A stretch of DNA of 64,000 bases from Candidatus Paceibacterota bacterium (GTDB taxonomy: Bacteria > Verrucomicrobiota > Verrucomicrobiia > Limisphaerales > UBA8199), in assembly GCA_035452965.1 (NCBI GenBank), contig DAOTCE010000003.1, forward strand, positions 124,001-188,000, given 5' to 3'. Position 1 is the stretch's first letter; each line of letters begins with the position of its first letter. This document shows, piece by piece, positions 43,123 to 51,602 of the stretch. The notes beneath the pieces are model-generated. The model made no database searches. It was not told where the DNA came from and was given only the letters and a program-made list of their open reading frames with translations. The translations under genes and the position numbers were made by a program.

Positions 43123-43934
43123 TTCGGTAAATCCGTTCCCAGCATGTATTTCTCAGGGAAGGCCTTCTGCCTCACCCACTCGGCGTGGCCATCGCAGAAA
43201 ATGATGTTGGCGCCGTCCGCGCCGTGGTTGTCCAGGGAATCAGGCCGGTCATTCACGCTGCCGGGCATGTTTGGAATCTCGTCATCGCCGTCACGGATAA
43301 GCCAGACTTTTGACGGCGACGCAACGGTGCCCTGGAGCAAGTTGTTTTTGTAGGCATACGCTGAGACCGATCGCTGGGTCTTGCGGATGGCGGTCGCGGC
43401 ACCAGTGGGGGTGAAGAAACCGGAAACTTCGTAGCTGTGGCCATAGCCGGTCTTGGAGCCTGCGTTGTAGCCGCCCCAACGGCCCTGCTGGGCCATGTAG
43501 GCGAGATGGGGGATGTAGGTGGCGTTACCATGCAAGCGTTCCTCGTAAGACAAGCGGGTGATGTCCGGGTTGGGGACCGAAGCCCGAACCAGCGGTTGTG
43601 GGTTGTTGGTAACGATGTGGTGGGTGGAGGGGCAAACGAAGGAGCGGAGATTCGAGATGTAGCTTGGGAAAAGCCAGTTGAGATCGTCATCGTAGTGGTT
43701 TCCGCCGCCGGTCAACGCGCTCTTGTCATCCTCGTCGGCGTACATCTGGCTGCCCAGGCCCATCTGTTTCTCGTTGTTGAGGCAGCCAACGCGGAGCGCC
43801 TTGCCCTTGGCCTTGGCCAGGGCGGGCAACAGCAGGGCGGCCAGGATGGCGATGATGGCGATGACCACCAGCAGTTCGATGAGGGTGAAACCGCGCTGCC
43901 CACGCCGGAAACGATATGTTGCAGATGCGTTCAT
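43119..43934 (-). CDS. Pseudopilin-type protein with N-terminal methylation motif (2)
   Basis: This 271-aa protein has a short leader (MNASATYRFRRGQR) and the cleavage/methylation motif GFTLIELLVVIAIIAILAAL. The head is closely similar to pseudopilin 1 (LNNEKQMGLGSQMYADEDD, CPSTHHIVTNNPQ, GYGHSYEVSGFF, NHGADGANIIFCDGHAEWV). The start codon overlaps the stop of an 18-codon upstream reading frame (ATGA), which itself begins 34 nt after an 18-bp promoter element. It is coupled downstream to the GH106 gene by a TTGA overlap. Confidence 0.88.
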   Translation of the reverse strand: MNASATYRFRRGQRGFTLIELLVVIAIIAILAALLLPALAKAKGKALRVGCLNNEKQMGLGSQMYADEDDKSALTGGGNHYDDDLNWLFPSYISNLRSFVCPSTHHIVTNNPQPLVRASVPNPDITRLSYEERLHGNATYIPHLAYMAQQGRWGGYNAGSKTGYGHSYEVSGFFTPTGAATAIRKTQRSVSAYAYKNNLLQGTVASPSKVWLIRDGDDEIPNMPGSVNDRPDSLDNHGADGANIIFCDGHAEWVRQKAFPEKYMLGTDLPN

Positions 43935-43987
43935 AAGTTCTCAGAAGCGGTTGGGGCATGCGTCTGCGCGCTCCCACGACCGTTCAT
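43931..43987 (-). CDS. Possible 18-aa leader ORF before pseudopilin 2
   Basis: MNGRGSAQTHAPTASENL starts at the ATG located 8 nt after the -10 of promoter copy 5, exactly where the leaderless start of pseudopilin 1 lies in its own promoter. Its stop overlaps the pseudopilin 2 start. Its first codons (ATGAAC..TCGTG) resemble those of pseudopilin 1 (ATGAACCTTCGTG), so it may be the old start of the gene, now out of frame. Confidence 0.4.
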   Translation of the reverse strand: MNGRGSAQTHAPTASENL

Positions 43988-43995
43988 TGTCGTGG

Positions 43996-44039
43996 ATTCT
44001 AGTTTGGCGGCCAGGTGCGCACATCCCCCAATTGAGTAG
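43996..44039 (-). promoter_or_regulatory. CTACTCAATTGGGGGATG-type promoter, copy 5
   Basis: A perfect consensus copy (44022-44039, minus strand), 20 nt, TAGAAT (43996-44001), then 8 nt to the ATG at 43987. It drives the pseudopilin 2-GH106 unit. The remaining 44040-44271 resembles the DNA upstream of copy 4 and contains no gene. Confidence 0.78.
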
Positions 44040-44271
44040 GCTCCGGATGCTCGCGGGAGATGGCGCAGCGTGCCCTTGCATGGGGAGCGCATCGCTGACC
44101 GCCCCGGCGCCCCGCTTTCCGTTCTTTGGCCTTCACTGCGCGCATGTTGGCCGCGGTGCAGGGTCGAGTCAACCACCCAGGAAATCGCCGCCGCCGCCCT
44201 GCGCCGGCATAACAGCCACGCCGAATTGCCGGTTGACCGAAGCGGGTGCGGCTGCCACCGTTTTGTTGATC

Positions 44272-45405
44272 ATGAATCAGACCACCCGCAGATGCTCACC
44301 CGAAACCAGGGTGGAAGAGTTGTATCGGACTCTGCACGCGATGCCGGAGTTGGGGTTGAGGGAGGTAAAGACGGCGGCGTTTCTGGCCGAGCAGTTGAGA
44401 AGCGCCGGCTATGAAGTGCAGACCGGCGTGGGGGGCACCGGGGTCGTCGGGGTGCTGCGCGGGGAGAAGCCGGGGCCGGTGCTGGCGCTGCGGGCCGACA
44501 TGGACGCGCTGAAGCACCTCGTGGATGGGAATGAGTGCGCCATTCATTCCTGCGGGCATGACGCGCACTCGGCGATGGTGCTATGCGCGGCCGAACAGGC
44601 GGCGAAGCAGGGGTTGGCGGCGGGGGCGCTCAAGATCCTGTTTCAACCGGCGGAGGAAGTATTGCTGGGGGCGAAGGCGCTCGTTGACGCCGGGGCGATT
44701 GCAGACGTGGATGCGCTGGTCGGAATCCACCTGCGGCCCGAGCAGGAGGCCCGAAAGGGCCAGGCCACGCCGGCATTGTGCCACGGATCGAGCGCCCGCA
44801 TCGAGGCCGCCATCGAGGGTTTGGCCGCGCACGGGGGCCGTCCGCATCTTGGGATCAATGCGATTGACGCCGCGGCTGCGGTGGTCAACGCCATCAACGC
44901 GATCCGCATGAATCCGGTGGTGCCGTTCAGCATCAAGGTTACCAAGCTGCTGGCCGGGGGCGGGGCGACGAACGTGATTCCCGACAAGGCGGAAATGGCG
45001 GTGGACGTGCGGGCGCAGCGGAATGACCTTATGAGGGAACTGCTCGCGAAGGCGGAGGCGGCGATCGGCAATGCGGCAGCCTCTGTCGGCGCAAAGGTGA
45101 CGACGCGGATGAAGGTTGGGCCGCCCGCAGCCGAATACAACGAGGAGTTAGTTGAATATGCCCGGGAGGCGATCGTGGCGGTGCTCGGCAAAGGGGGACT
45201 GCTGCCGCCCATCATCACGCCGGGGGCGGAGGATTTTCACTTCTACGTCCAGCGCAAGCCGGAGCTCAAGGCCACGTACATCGGGCTAGGGTGCGACCTG
45301 ACGCCCGGGCTGCACCATCCGGCGATGCGGTTTGATGTCGGCTCGCTCATTCACGGCGTCAACATCCTGCGATGTGTGGTGGACAAGGTGTTGAATCCCG
45401 GCTGA
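44272..45405 (+). CDS. M20-family amidohydrolase (AbgA/HipO-like)
   Basis: Started at the ATG of MNQTTRRCSPETR (44272) it is 377 aa. It is a metal-dependent amidohydrolase of the aminoacylase/hippurate hydrolase type. Metal-site segments are LRADMDAL, HSCGHDAHSAM, LFQPAEEVLLGAK, GIHLRPEQ and HHPAMRFD. The lid domain is at ~180-290 (GGRPHLGINAIDAA). The usual H in the AHGGRPH segment is conserved. The neighbour converging on it is a YfcC-type transporter, a common partner that would bring in the N-acyl amino acid or peptide (inference). Confidence 0.9.
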   Translation: MNQTTRRCSPETRVEELYRTLHAMPELGLREVKTAAFLAEQLRSAGYEVQTGVGGTGVVGVLRGEKPGPVLALRADMDALKHLVDGNECAIHSCGHDAHSAMVLCAAEQAAKQGLAAGALKILFQPAEEVLLGAKALVDAGAIADVDALVGIHLRPEQEARKGQATPALCHGSSARIEAAIEGLAAHGGRPHLGINAIDAAAAVVNAINAIRMNPVVPFSIKVTKLLAGGGATNVIPDKAEMAVDVRAQRNDLMRELLAKAEAAIGNAAASVGAKVTTRMKVGPPAAEYNEELVEYAREAIVAVLGKGGLLPPIITPGAEDFHFYVQRKPELKATYIGLGCDLTPGLHHPAMRFDVGSLIHGVNILRCVVDKVLNPG

Positions 45406-45430
45406 GCACCTCTCCATGAACCTCGTAGCC

Positions 45431-45488
45431 GCGGACGTGAGTCCGCGCTATCTCAAGCGGGGGAAAGCCAGCGCCGACTCACGTCGGC
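45431..45488. terminator. Double hairpin between convergent genes
   Basis: GCGGAC-GTGA-GTCCGC (45431-45446) and GCCGAC-TCAC-GTCGGC (45473-45488) form two stem-loops that are near inverse complements of each other. They lie between the convergent amidohydrolase and transporter genes and could end both transcripts. There is no T-tract, so they may simply be a dispersed repeat. Confidence 0.45.
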
Positions 45489-45501
45489 TCCTGCACGTAT
45501 C

Positions 45502-46893
45502 TCACCAGCCGAACCAAGTCGAGTAGGCGATGGCGACGGCGCCCAACAGGACCCAGATGGCGCACAGGGGCAGGGCGAACTTCAGCCACTTGAAATAGGG
45601 GATGCGAGCCATGGCGATGACTGACATGAGCACGCCGGAGGTGGGGATGACGATGTTGATGAAGCCGTCGCCGTAGAGGTAGGCGGAGACGGCGGTTTGG
45701 CGATCGAGGCCGACGATGTCGGCGATGGGGGTCATGATGGGCATGGTGACGTAGGCCTGCCCCGAGCCGGAGGTGATGAAGAAATGAACGATCAGGCTCA
45801 TGAGGTACATGCCGCTGGCGGCGAAGATTGGCGGTTGTTCAACCAGCGGGGCCGAGAGGTAATGGACCAGGGTGTGGATGATGCGCCCGTCCTCCATGAT
45901 CAGGGTGATGGACTTGGCCAGGCCGACAATGAGGGCGGAGTAGAGGAGGTGTTTGCAGCCGGCGATAAACGAGCCCGTGATGGCCTGGAGCGTCATCCCG
46001 CTGATCAAGCCGCCAATAATGCCGACGGCCATCATGACGGCGCTCAGGTCGCGGAGGCTCCACTCACGAAAGCTCGCGCCCCAGCCAAAGAGCGCGAAGC
46101 CCCCGGTGAGAATGAGCAGGGTCAGGACATGACGTAAGGTAAACGGCGGCGCGTCCGCCCGGGCAGCCACCACTTCATCGTCGAAGGTCGGGTAGATGCT
46201 GCGGGAGGGATCGGCGGCGACTGTGGCGGCATAGCGCATCACATACCAGGCGGTGACGAGCAGCGTCGCCAGCCAGACCAGCGTGCGGATGAAGAAACCG
46301 GACATAGGAGGCACTTCGGCGATTTGCTGGGCGATGAGGGTCGTTGCGGGGCACATGGCCGAGGGCGCAAAGCCGGAGTAACAGCCGATGTACATCATCG
46401 CGGCGCCGCAGATCGGATCCAATCCCAGCCGGCGGGCCAGGAGCAGGCCCAGGGGAATGAAGGCGACAACGGCGTTGGCCAGCACGCCGGTAAAGCCCAG
46501 CACGGACATGACAGTGATCAGAATCGGCAGGACGAGCATGCGTCTCGTGCCGAGCGCCCCAATCAGGCGCGAGAGGCCCGCCTCGACGGCGCCGGAGTCG
46601 GTGATGATCTGAAGGAACCCACCGACCAATAGCACGAGAAAGACCACCTCGGCGGCTTTCTCGAGTCCCAGCGGGAAGTAGAGGAAGAAGGTCCAAGGCA
46701 TCACCGGCTGACGGGCCACGGTGGAGAAGGAGTTTGGGTCAACCTGCTGCACCTTGGTCTGGGGGTTGCTCAGGAAACCGTATTGGCCCGCGGGAACAAT
46801 CCAGGTGGCGACCATCGCGAGGAAAGCGATGCTCAGGATGATCACGTAGGCATCCGGCAGTTTCCAGCGGGATCGGCGGGGTGTGTAATTCAT
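45502..46893 (-). CDS. YfcC/C4-dicarboxylate anaerobic carrier-family transporter
   Basis: This 463-aa inner-membrane transporter has ~12 predicted helices and belongs to the YfcC/ArcD/DcuC-like superfamily (PF03606 type). Landmarks are KLPDAYVIILSIAFLAMVATWIVPAG at the N terminus, FTGVLANAVVAFIPLGLLLA, the re-entrant-type loop FFITSGSGQAYVTMPIMTPIAD, and DGFINIVIPTSGVLM. No ribosome site precedes the ATG. A 51-codon ORF ends 3 nt upstream, so it may be expressed by coupling from promoter copy 6. Likely cargo is an amino-acid or peptide derivative, given the adjacent amidohydrolase. Confidence 0.87.
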   Translation of the reverse strand: MNYTPRRSRWKLPDAYVIILSIAFLAMVATWIVPAGQYGFLSNPQTKVQQVDPNSFSTVARQPVMPWTFFLYFPLGLEKAAEVVFLVLLVGGFLQIITDSGAVEAGLSRLIGALGTRRMLVLPILITVMSVLGFTGVLANAVVAFIPLGLLLARRLGLDPICGAAMMYIGCYSGFAPSAMCPATTLIAQQIAEVPPMSGFFIRTLVWLATLLVTAWYVMRYAATVAADPSRSIYPTFDDEVVAARADAPPFTLRHVLTLLILTGGFALFGWGASFREWSLRDLSAVMMAVGIIGGLISGMTLQAITGSFIAGCKHLLYSALIVGLAKSITLIMEDGRIIHTLVHYLSAPLVEQPPIFAASGMYLMSLIVHFFITSGSGQAYVTMPIMTPIADIVGLDRQTAVSAYLYGDGFINIVIPTSGVLMSVIAMARIPYFKWLKFALPLCAIWVLLGAVAIAYSTWFGW

Positions 46894-46896
46894 TGA

Positions 46897-47052
46897 TTAG
46901 GGAGCGGGTAGGATTTGCGTTTTAGCCGCGCCGGCGGCGAGGCGGCACTTGGGTGAGGCAAAGTCGTTACGCTGCATGCATGCCTCAAACGGCCAAGAGG
47001 CGGCTCGGTTGATGCCTGGCGCGGGATTCCGCGAGTGGTGACGACAGGTCAT
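46897..47052 (-). CDS. Possible 51-aa leader ORF before the YfcC transporter
   Basis: The frame MTCRHHSRNPAPGINR... starts at the ATG that lies 8 nt after the -10 of promoter copy 6 and ends 3 nt before the transporter start. It is Arg/Cys/Ala-rich with no recognisable domain. Its only support is its position, which matches the leaderless start geometry of the other copies. Confidence 0.35.
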   Translation of the reverse strand: MTCRHHSRNPAPGINRAASWPFEACMQRNDFASPKCRLAAGAAKTQILPAP

Positions 47053-47060
47053 TGGGTCGG

Positions 47061-47105
47061 AGCATACTCCCGCTCGCCGTCGCCGCGCACCCCCCAATTG
47101 AGTAG
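47061..47105 (-). promoter_or_regulatory. CTACTCAATTGGGGGATG-type promoter, copy 6
   Basis: CTACTCAATTGGGGGGTG (47088-47105, minus strand, one mismatch), 21 nt, TATGCT (47061-47066), 8 nt, then the ATG at 47052 of a leader ORF ahead of the transporter. Confidence 0.7.
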
Positions 47106-47142
47106 GGACCGGCGGCAGGCGCTCCCCGCAGCCACGACGCCA

Positions 47143-47183
47143 GACGGTCAGGAGATGGCCCGCACATGGCCGGAGGATGGCCG
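47143..47183 (-). repeat. 11-bp-period array of GACGGTCA/GATGGCCG units
   Basis: Four units begin at 47143, 47154, 47165 and 47176, exactly 11 bp apart, with cores GACGGTCA, GATGGCCC, CATGGCCG and GATGGCCG. The array is 38 bp upstream of promoter copy 6. It repeats the design of the array at 39425-39486. Confidence 0.65.
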
Positions 47184-47267
47184 TCTGGTCGGATTATTGC
47201 ACCGGAATAGAACAAATACCGGGCTCCTACCCTATCCGGGCACTGGGGACTCCTGACTGTGTTAACA

Positions 47268-47400
47268 TGGTGCCAATCCGGCGGGACTACGGTGTGGTCC
47301 CCATGGGGGTCGGCCCCCATGGGGACCACACCGGGGTATCGCAGGTTTCACAGCGTTGTCTCACCGGGGTGGCTAATCGGCCTGGGAACAGGGGACTTTA
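47268..47400 (+). repeat. Palindromic intergenic repeat, copy C
   Basis: The core has perfect 20-bp arms (47290-47309 and 47314-47333) around TCGG, centred on CCCCATGGGGG. The right flank to ~47398 matches copy A; the left flank CCAATCCGGCGGGACTAC matches copy B. The remainder of 46894-47662 holds promoter copies 6 and 7, the 11-bp array and a leader ORF. Confidence 0.8.
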
Positions 47401-47609
47401 TTGATGAATAGCGGTGTTCAGGTTGCTTTGCCCTCTGCCGGAAGCGGAACCGCTCTGGCGGGCTCAAGTGGCGTGTTATCAGCACCTTTCGACGATAGTG
47501 ATGTTGGCTGGCACCATCGTGCCGCCAAGCCAGCGGTGTCGTGGCTCGCGGGGACTACAGGAGCAGAAATGGAGAACGGAGCAACTTTGGTGGCACGCGG
47601 TTGGGGTGC

Positions 47610-47653
47610 CTACTCATTTGGGGGATGCTATTCGGAAGAAGAGTGAGCATAAT
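47610..47653 (+). promoter_or_regulatory. CTACTCAATTGGGGGATG-type promoter, copy 7
   Basis: CTACTCATTTGGGGGATG (47610-47627, one mismatch), 20 nt, CATAAT (47648-47653), 9 nt, then the ATG of the LamG protein at 47663. Confidence 0.75.
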
Positions 47654-47662
47654 CCGGAGTAT

Positions 47663-50600
47663 ATGTCGAAAACCGTTGTTTGGATGAGTTGCCTGTTGTT
47701 CGCGTGGCTGGCGGTCGCTGGGGTTGAGGGGGCTCAGGTCCAGTTGGCACCGGGCAACGGGGTTTGGCTCAAGCCGGCCCAAATGAGTTTGCTGGGGAAC
47801 GAGGCGTCGGTGATCGGGTTGCTCAATGCGTATGGGATCAAGCACGTGTTCCTCTGGGCCACGACCAATACGAGCAGTTCGTTTCCCATGTACAGTCCGT
47901 TCATCCAGCAGGCGCACGCGAGCGGGTTGACGGTGCATGCGATGGTGGCGGTCAAGACGACGATCACCAACGAGTCGGGTGTATCATCGGCGCTGCTGCA
48001 GGACCGGCTGAACCATGTGATCACCTATAGTGCGAACCATCCCGAGGCGGCGTTTGACGGGGTGCAGATAGATGTGGAGGGCGTCCGGGGAACCAACCTG
48101 TTGAATTTGGTAGCCGGGGTGAGCGTGCCGGAGACGCTGGTGTTCTCGGCGGATGTGCAGTCGGATGAGTTTTACTATGACATGGAGGAGGCCTACTACG
48201 ATTTGCTCCAATCCACCGATATGGACTTGTTAATTCCGATGATCTACATCATGGATGGGATTCCTTACCAAAGCGGGACCAACAATCACACGTTCACGAT
48301 ACCGCGGGTTGGCACCAAGACGGACCAGTTGCTGGCGCTGCTGCCGTCGCAGGGGCGAATGATGACGGGTCTGTCCGGCTACGATATGCAGCATGGGGTG
48401 ATCAAAGGGGCTGGAACCGATTCGAGCCTGTCGTGCCATGGGGCGAGCAATATGGCGATGGGCAGCGGGAACTGCGCGGTGCCGCACCTGCTATCGCTTT
48501 ACCCGCTGTGGGACGTTAATTACCAGAGCCACGTGGGGGTGAGCGTGTATCGGTTCGACGTGGACGCGGACAGTTGGCTGGACGTGCTGGAGATGACGCC
48601 GATCGGGCTGCGGCGGTCCATCGCGGCGGCGGACCAGGCGGGGGCGGGGGACGCGCGCTACCTGGGGACCTGCACGTGGCTGTATTTCACTACGTTCGAT
48701 TCGACGAGCGGGCGGCGGGAGGGGCTGATCGCGGACGACGGGTTGTATCCGAGCCCGAACGTGCGGTTGGAGGTGCTGGGCATTTCAAGCGGGCAGGCGC
48801 GGTTGCGGGTGACGCTGACCAACGCCAACCCGTCGGAAAGGGTGCTGGGCGATCACGCGGCGGCGGGGGTGCACTTGCGGGTGGAGGGAGGGGAGTTCAG
48901 TTCGGCGGCGACGGGCACGTTTCACGCGGCGGAGGGGTTTGACGCGGCGGGCAACGTGTTGGGTAACGTCGCGGGGGCGCAGATTATCGAGCTGCGGCGG
49001 TCGTTTTTCGAGGACCCGGCGGCGCAGCAGGCGCAGAGCGGGGAGATTGTGGTCAACGCGCCGACGGTGCTGACGGTGCGTTACCGGGCCTGGATGACGG
49101 ACAAGGACAGCATTTGCTACGACGTGGGGACGGCGGAGCCATACATCGCGCGGAGCCCGGATGATGTGCATTACCGCGATGCGGGGAGGTTTCTGACCTG
49201 CGCGACGTTCGTGACCAACATCGTGGTATCGCAGTCCGGGGCATACGCGGCAGGGGTGCTGGAAGACAAGCCGGTTTCGTACCACCGGTTCTCGGAGGAG
49301 AACGTGGCGTCGGTGCCGGAGCTGTTTACGGTGGCGAACCTGGGCACGGTCGGGGACGCGGGCAAAGGAGTGGCGGCGGTGACCAACGGGGATTTCGCCA
49401 CGAGTATTCTCGGGCGGCAGCCGGGCGCGCTGGCCACGGCGGCCAACAGCGCGGTGCGGTTCGTCGGCGCGAGCGACACCAACCGGTTTGCGGTGCCGTA
49501 CTGCACGGAATGGAATGTGAACGGGCCGTTCACCGTCGAGCTGTGGCTCAAAGGCGGGACCGCCTTCTCATGCCCCGCCGCCTCTGTGGTGTGGCCCTCG
49601 CGCGGCTGGCTGATCTACCAGGGGAACGCGGCGCAGACGACGGGCAACGGCTGGTATTTCCGGGTGTACAAGACCGGCTCGGTGGCGGTAACGGCGCAGG
49701 TGGACATGACGGTGAACCCGAATACGTGGTACCACGTGGTGGGGGTGTATGACGGGGCGAACGCGCGGCTGTATGTGAACGGCACGTTGCGGGACACCGC
49801 GCCGCTCAGCGGCACCTACACCCCCAACATTGACCCGGCTTACCCGTTGACCTTGGGGGCACGGCACAGCACGAACTCGTGGGCGTACAAAGGTTCCATG
49901 GATGAAGCGGCGTTTTATACGAGCGCACTGAGTGCGAGCCAGGTCGCGGCGCATTGCGCTGCGGCGACCACCAACGCGGCGGGGTACGCAGCGCAGGTTT
50001 TGGCGCACAACCCGGCGGGCTATTGGCGGTTGGATGACGGGTTGACACCTCCCAAGGCAGCCAACAGCGGCAGCCTGGGCCCGGCGGCAGAGGGGGATTA
50101 CTTGAATTGGAGCACGACCGTGGCTGAATTGCAGTCCCCCGAGTGGCCGGGATTGGAGACGACGAACCGGGCGTTGCAGGTGTGCGGCACCAACGGGCAG
50201 GTGGTGGTGCCGGCGCTGAATCTCAACACCAACGCGGTGACGTTCGAGTGTCTGATCAAGCGAAACGGCCCGCAGCAGAATCACGCGGGGCTAATCATGC
50301 ATCGCAACGCGGACGGCGGCGGTGCCAGCGCATGCGGGCTGGGATTCCGTGGCGCCTACAGCCACTTGGGCTACAACTGGAATGACGCGCCGGGCGCTTA
50401 CACGTGGGATTCGGGGCTGACCCCGCCGGACGGGCAATGGTGCTACGTGGCGCTGGCGGTGAGCGCCACGCAGGCGGTGCTCTGCATGTGTGACGGCACC
50501 ACGTGGAGCACAGTGACGCGAATGGCCAGCCATGCAGTCCAGCCGTTCGCAGGGCTGACCCGATTCGGCTCGGATGGGGGCACGAACCGATGGTTCAACG

Positions 50601-51145
50601 GGTTGATGGACGAGGTGGCGATCTACAAGGCGACGCTGTCGCAGGCGCAGCTTCGGGCGCACGCGCTGGCCGCGTTCGGGAACACGAACCAACCGCTCTT
50701 CATGCAGGTGCCGCAGTCGCAGACGGTGGAACTGGGGAGCACGGTGGTTTTGAGCGCGGGGACGGTCGGCTCGCCGACGATACTGTATCAGTGGCAGAAA
50801 GATGGAGTGCCGCTGGCGGGAGCGACCGGCTTGAACCTCACGCTGACGAATGTGGATTACACCGACGCGGGCGTTTACCGCCTGGGGGCGACCAACGGGT
50901 CTGGAGGCGTGCTGAGCCCGGCGGCGACGCTGGTGGTGTGGCCGCCGGTCTCGGTGACTAATTTGACCTACCGGGTTTCGAGCGGGGAATCGGGTTCTAG
51001 CCTGGAGTTGATCTGGCCGGCAGGGACGCTGTATTCAGCCGACGACCTAATGGGGCTGTGGACAATTGTGAGCGAGGCAACGCTGCCTTACTACAAGGTT
51101 GCGATTGCGCCGGCAACGCCGCAGAAGTTTTTCCGGGCGCAATAG
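47663..51145 (+). CDS. Secreted TIM-barrel/LamG/Ig protein
   Basis: Started at MSKTVVWMSC (47663) it is 1160 aa with a signal peptide ending near VEGAQ; the frame is open further upstream but only through repeat DNA. Residues ~25-270 look like a TIM-barrel hydrolase (GIKHVFLWATT, FDGVQIDVEG with strand-4 acids, LLIPMIYIMDG). Then a beta-rich middle region, two LamG/concanavalin-like domains (~575-750, with NTWYHVVGVYDGANARLYVNG, and ~770-1000, with RWFNGLMDEVAIY), an Ig-like domain (ILYQWQKDGVPLAGAT) and a C-terminal tail ending TPQKFFRAQ. Probably a polysaccharide-binding or -degrading surface protein. Confidence 0.78.
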   Translation: MSKTVVWMSCLLFAWLAVAGVEGAQVQLAPGNGVWLKPAQMSLLGNEASVIGLLNAYGIKHVFLWATTNTSSSFPMYSPFIQQAHASGLTVHAMVAVKTTITNESGVSSALLQDRLNHVITYSANHPEAAFDGVQIDVEGVRGTNLLNLVAGVSVPETLVFSADVQSDEFYYDMEEAYYDLLQSTDMDLLIPMIYIMDGIPYQSGTNNHTFTIPRVGTKTDQLLALLPSQGRMMTGLSGYDMQHGVIKGAGTDSSLSCHGASNMAMGSGNCAVPHLLSLYPLWDVNYQSHVGVSVYRFDVDADSWLDVLEMTPIGLRRSIAAADQAGAGDARYLGTCTWLYFTTFDSTSGRREGLIADDGLYPSPNVRLEVLGISSGQARLRVTLTNANPSERVLGDHAAAGVHLRVEGGEFSSAATGTFHAAEGFDAAGNVLGNVAGAQIIELRRSFFEDPAAQQAQSGEIVVNAPTVLTVRYRAWMTDKDSICYDVGTAEPYIARSPDDVHYRDAGRFLTCATFVTNIVVSQSGAYAAGVLEDKPVSYHRFSEENVASVPELFTVANLGTVGDAGKGVAAVTNGDFATSILGRQPGALATAANSAVRFVGASDTNRFAVPYCTEWNVNGPFTVELWLKGGTAFSCPAASVVWPSRGWLIYQGNAAQTTGNGWYFRVYKTGSVAVTAQVDMTVNPNTWYHVVGVYDGANARLYVNGTLRDTAPLSGTYTPNIDPAYPLTLGARHSTNSWAYKGSMDEAAFYTSALSASQVAAHCAAATTNAAGYAAQVLAHNPAGYWRLDDGLTPPKAANSGSLGPAAEGDYLNWSTTVAELQSPEWPGLETTNRALQVCGTNGQVVVPALNLNTNAVTFECLIKRNGPQQNHAGLIMHRNADGGGASACGLGFRGAYSHLGYNWNDAPGAYTWDSGLTPPDGQWCYVALAVSATQAVLCMCDGTTWSTVTRMASHAVQPFAGLTRFGSDGGTNRWFNGLMDEVAIYKATLSQAQLRAHALAAFGNTNQPLFMQVPQSQTVELGSTVVLSAGTVGSPTILYQWQKDGVPLAGATGLNLTLTNVDYTDAGVYRLGATNGSGGVLSPAATLVVWPPVSVTNLTYRVSSGESGSSLELIWPAGTLYSADDLMGLWTIVSEATLPYYKVAIAPATPQKFFRAQ

Positions 51146-51206
51146 CCGATGTACCCCCGCCGTTGGGAACAGCGAGACCCAAGGCGCAACCAGACTCCTC
51201 AGGCAA

Positions 51207-51602
51207 TCAGGCAATCCGTCTGGCAAATTCGGCGGGAGTGACAATAGCCAAATTATTGAACTGCTTCAGGGCAATCAGGTCGTTGTCGCCGGTCACCAAA
51301 TACTCCCAACGGACGGCGACGGCAGCCGCGAGAATCAGGTCATCATCGGCATCGCGACAGGCCCGAGGAGGGAGACCGGTGATGTCCACGGGCGCGGTTT
51401 GCCGCCGCACGAAGTGGGTGAGCAATCGCGCGTGGCGCAGAGAGAAACCGAACTTCCGCAGCAACTCCTCCTCAACTTCGGCGACGATATCCGCCGAGGC
51501 GTGGACTTGGGCGTGGGGTCGCAGCGTGCGCTATAGCCGGCGGCACTGCCCGTCCGTTGTGAGGATGGCGAGCCAGACGTTACTGTCCGGCAGGACGCGC
51601 AC
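51207..51602 (-). pseudogene. PIN-domain toxin gene with internal amber codon
   Basis: A GTG at 51602 opens RVLPDSNVWLAILTTDGQ, the first acidic motif of a PIN nuclease. After 23 codons there is a TAG (51531-51533). The same frame continues with ASADIVAEVEEELLRKFGF, RDADDDLILAAAVAVRWEYLVTGDNDLIAL and ends at 51207, covering the remaining acidic motifs (VEEE, DADDD, TGDND). Thus a whole PIN toxin (~131 codons) is present but split by one stop, probably a Trp or Tyr codon changed to TAG. Confidence 0.7.

Noticed and set aside
47177..47404. Small ORFs across the CCCATGGG palindromes (peptides of the PMG..PHGDHT type) and across the 18-bp element (peptides containing YSIGGCA)
   Set aside because: They are translations of repeat DNA and recur because the DNA is repeated, not because a protein is conserved.
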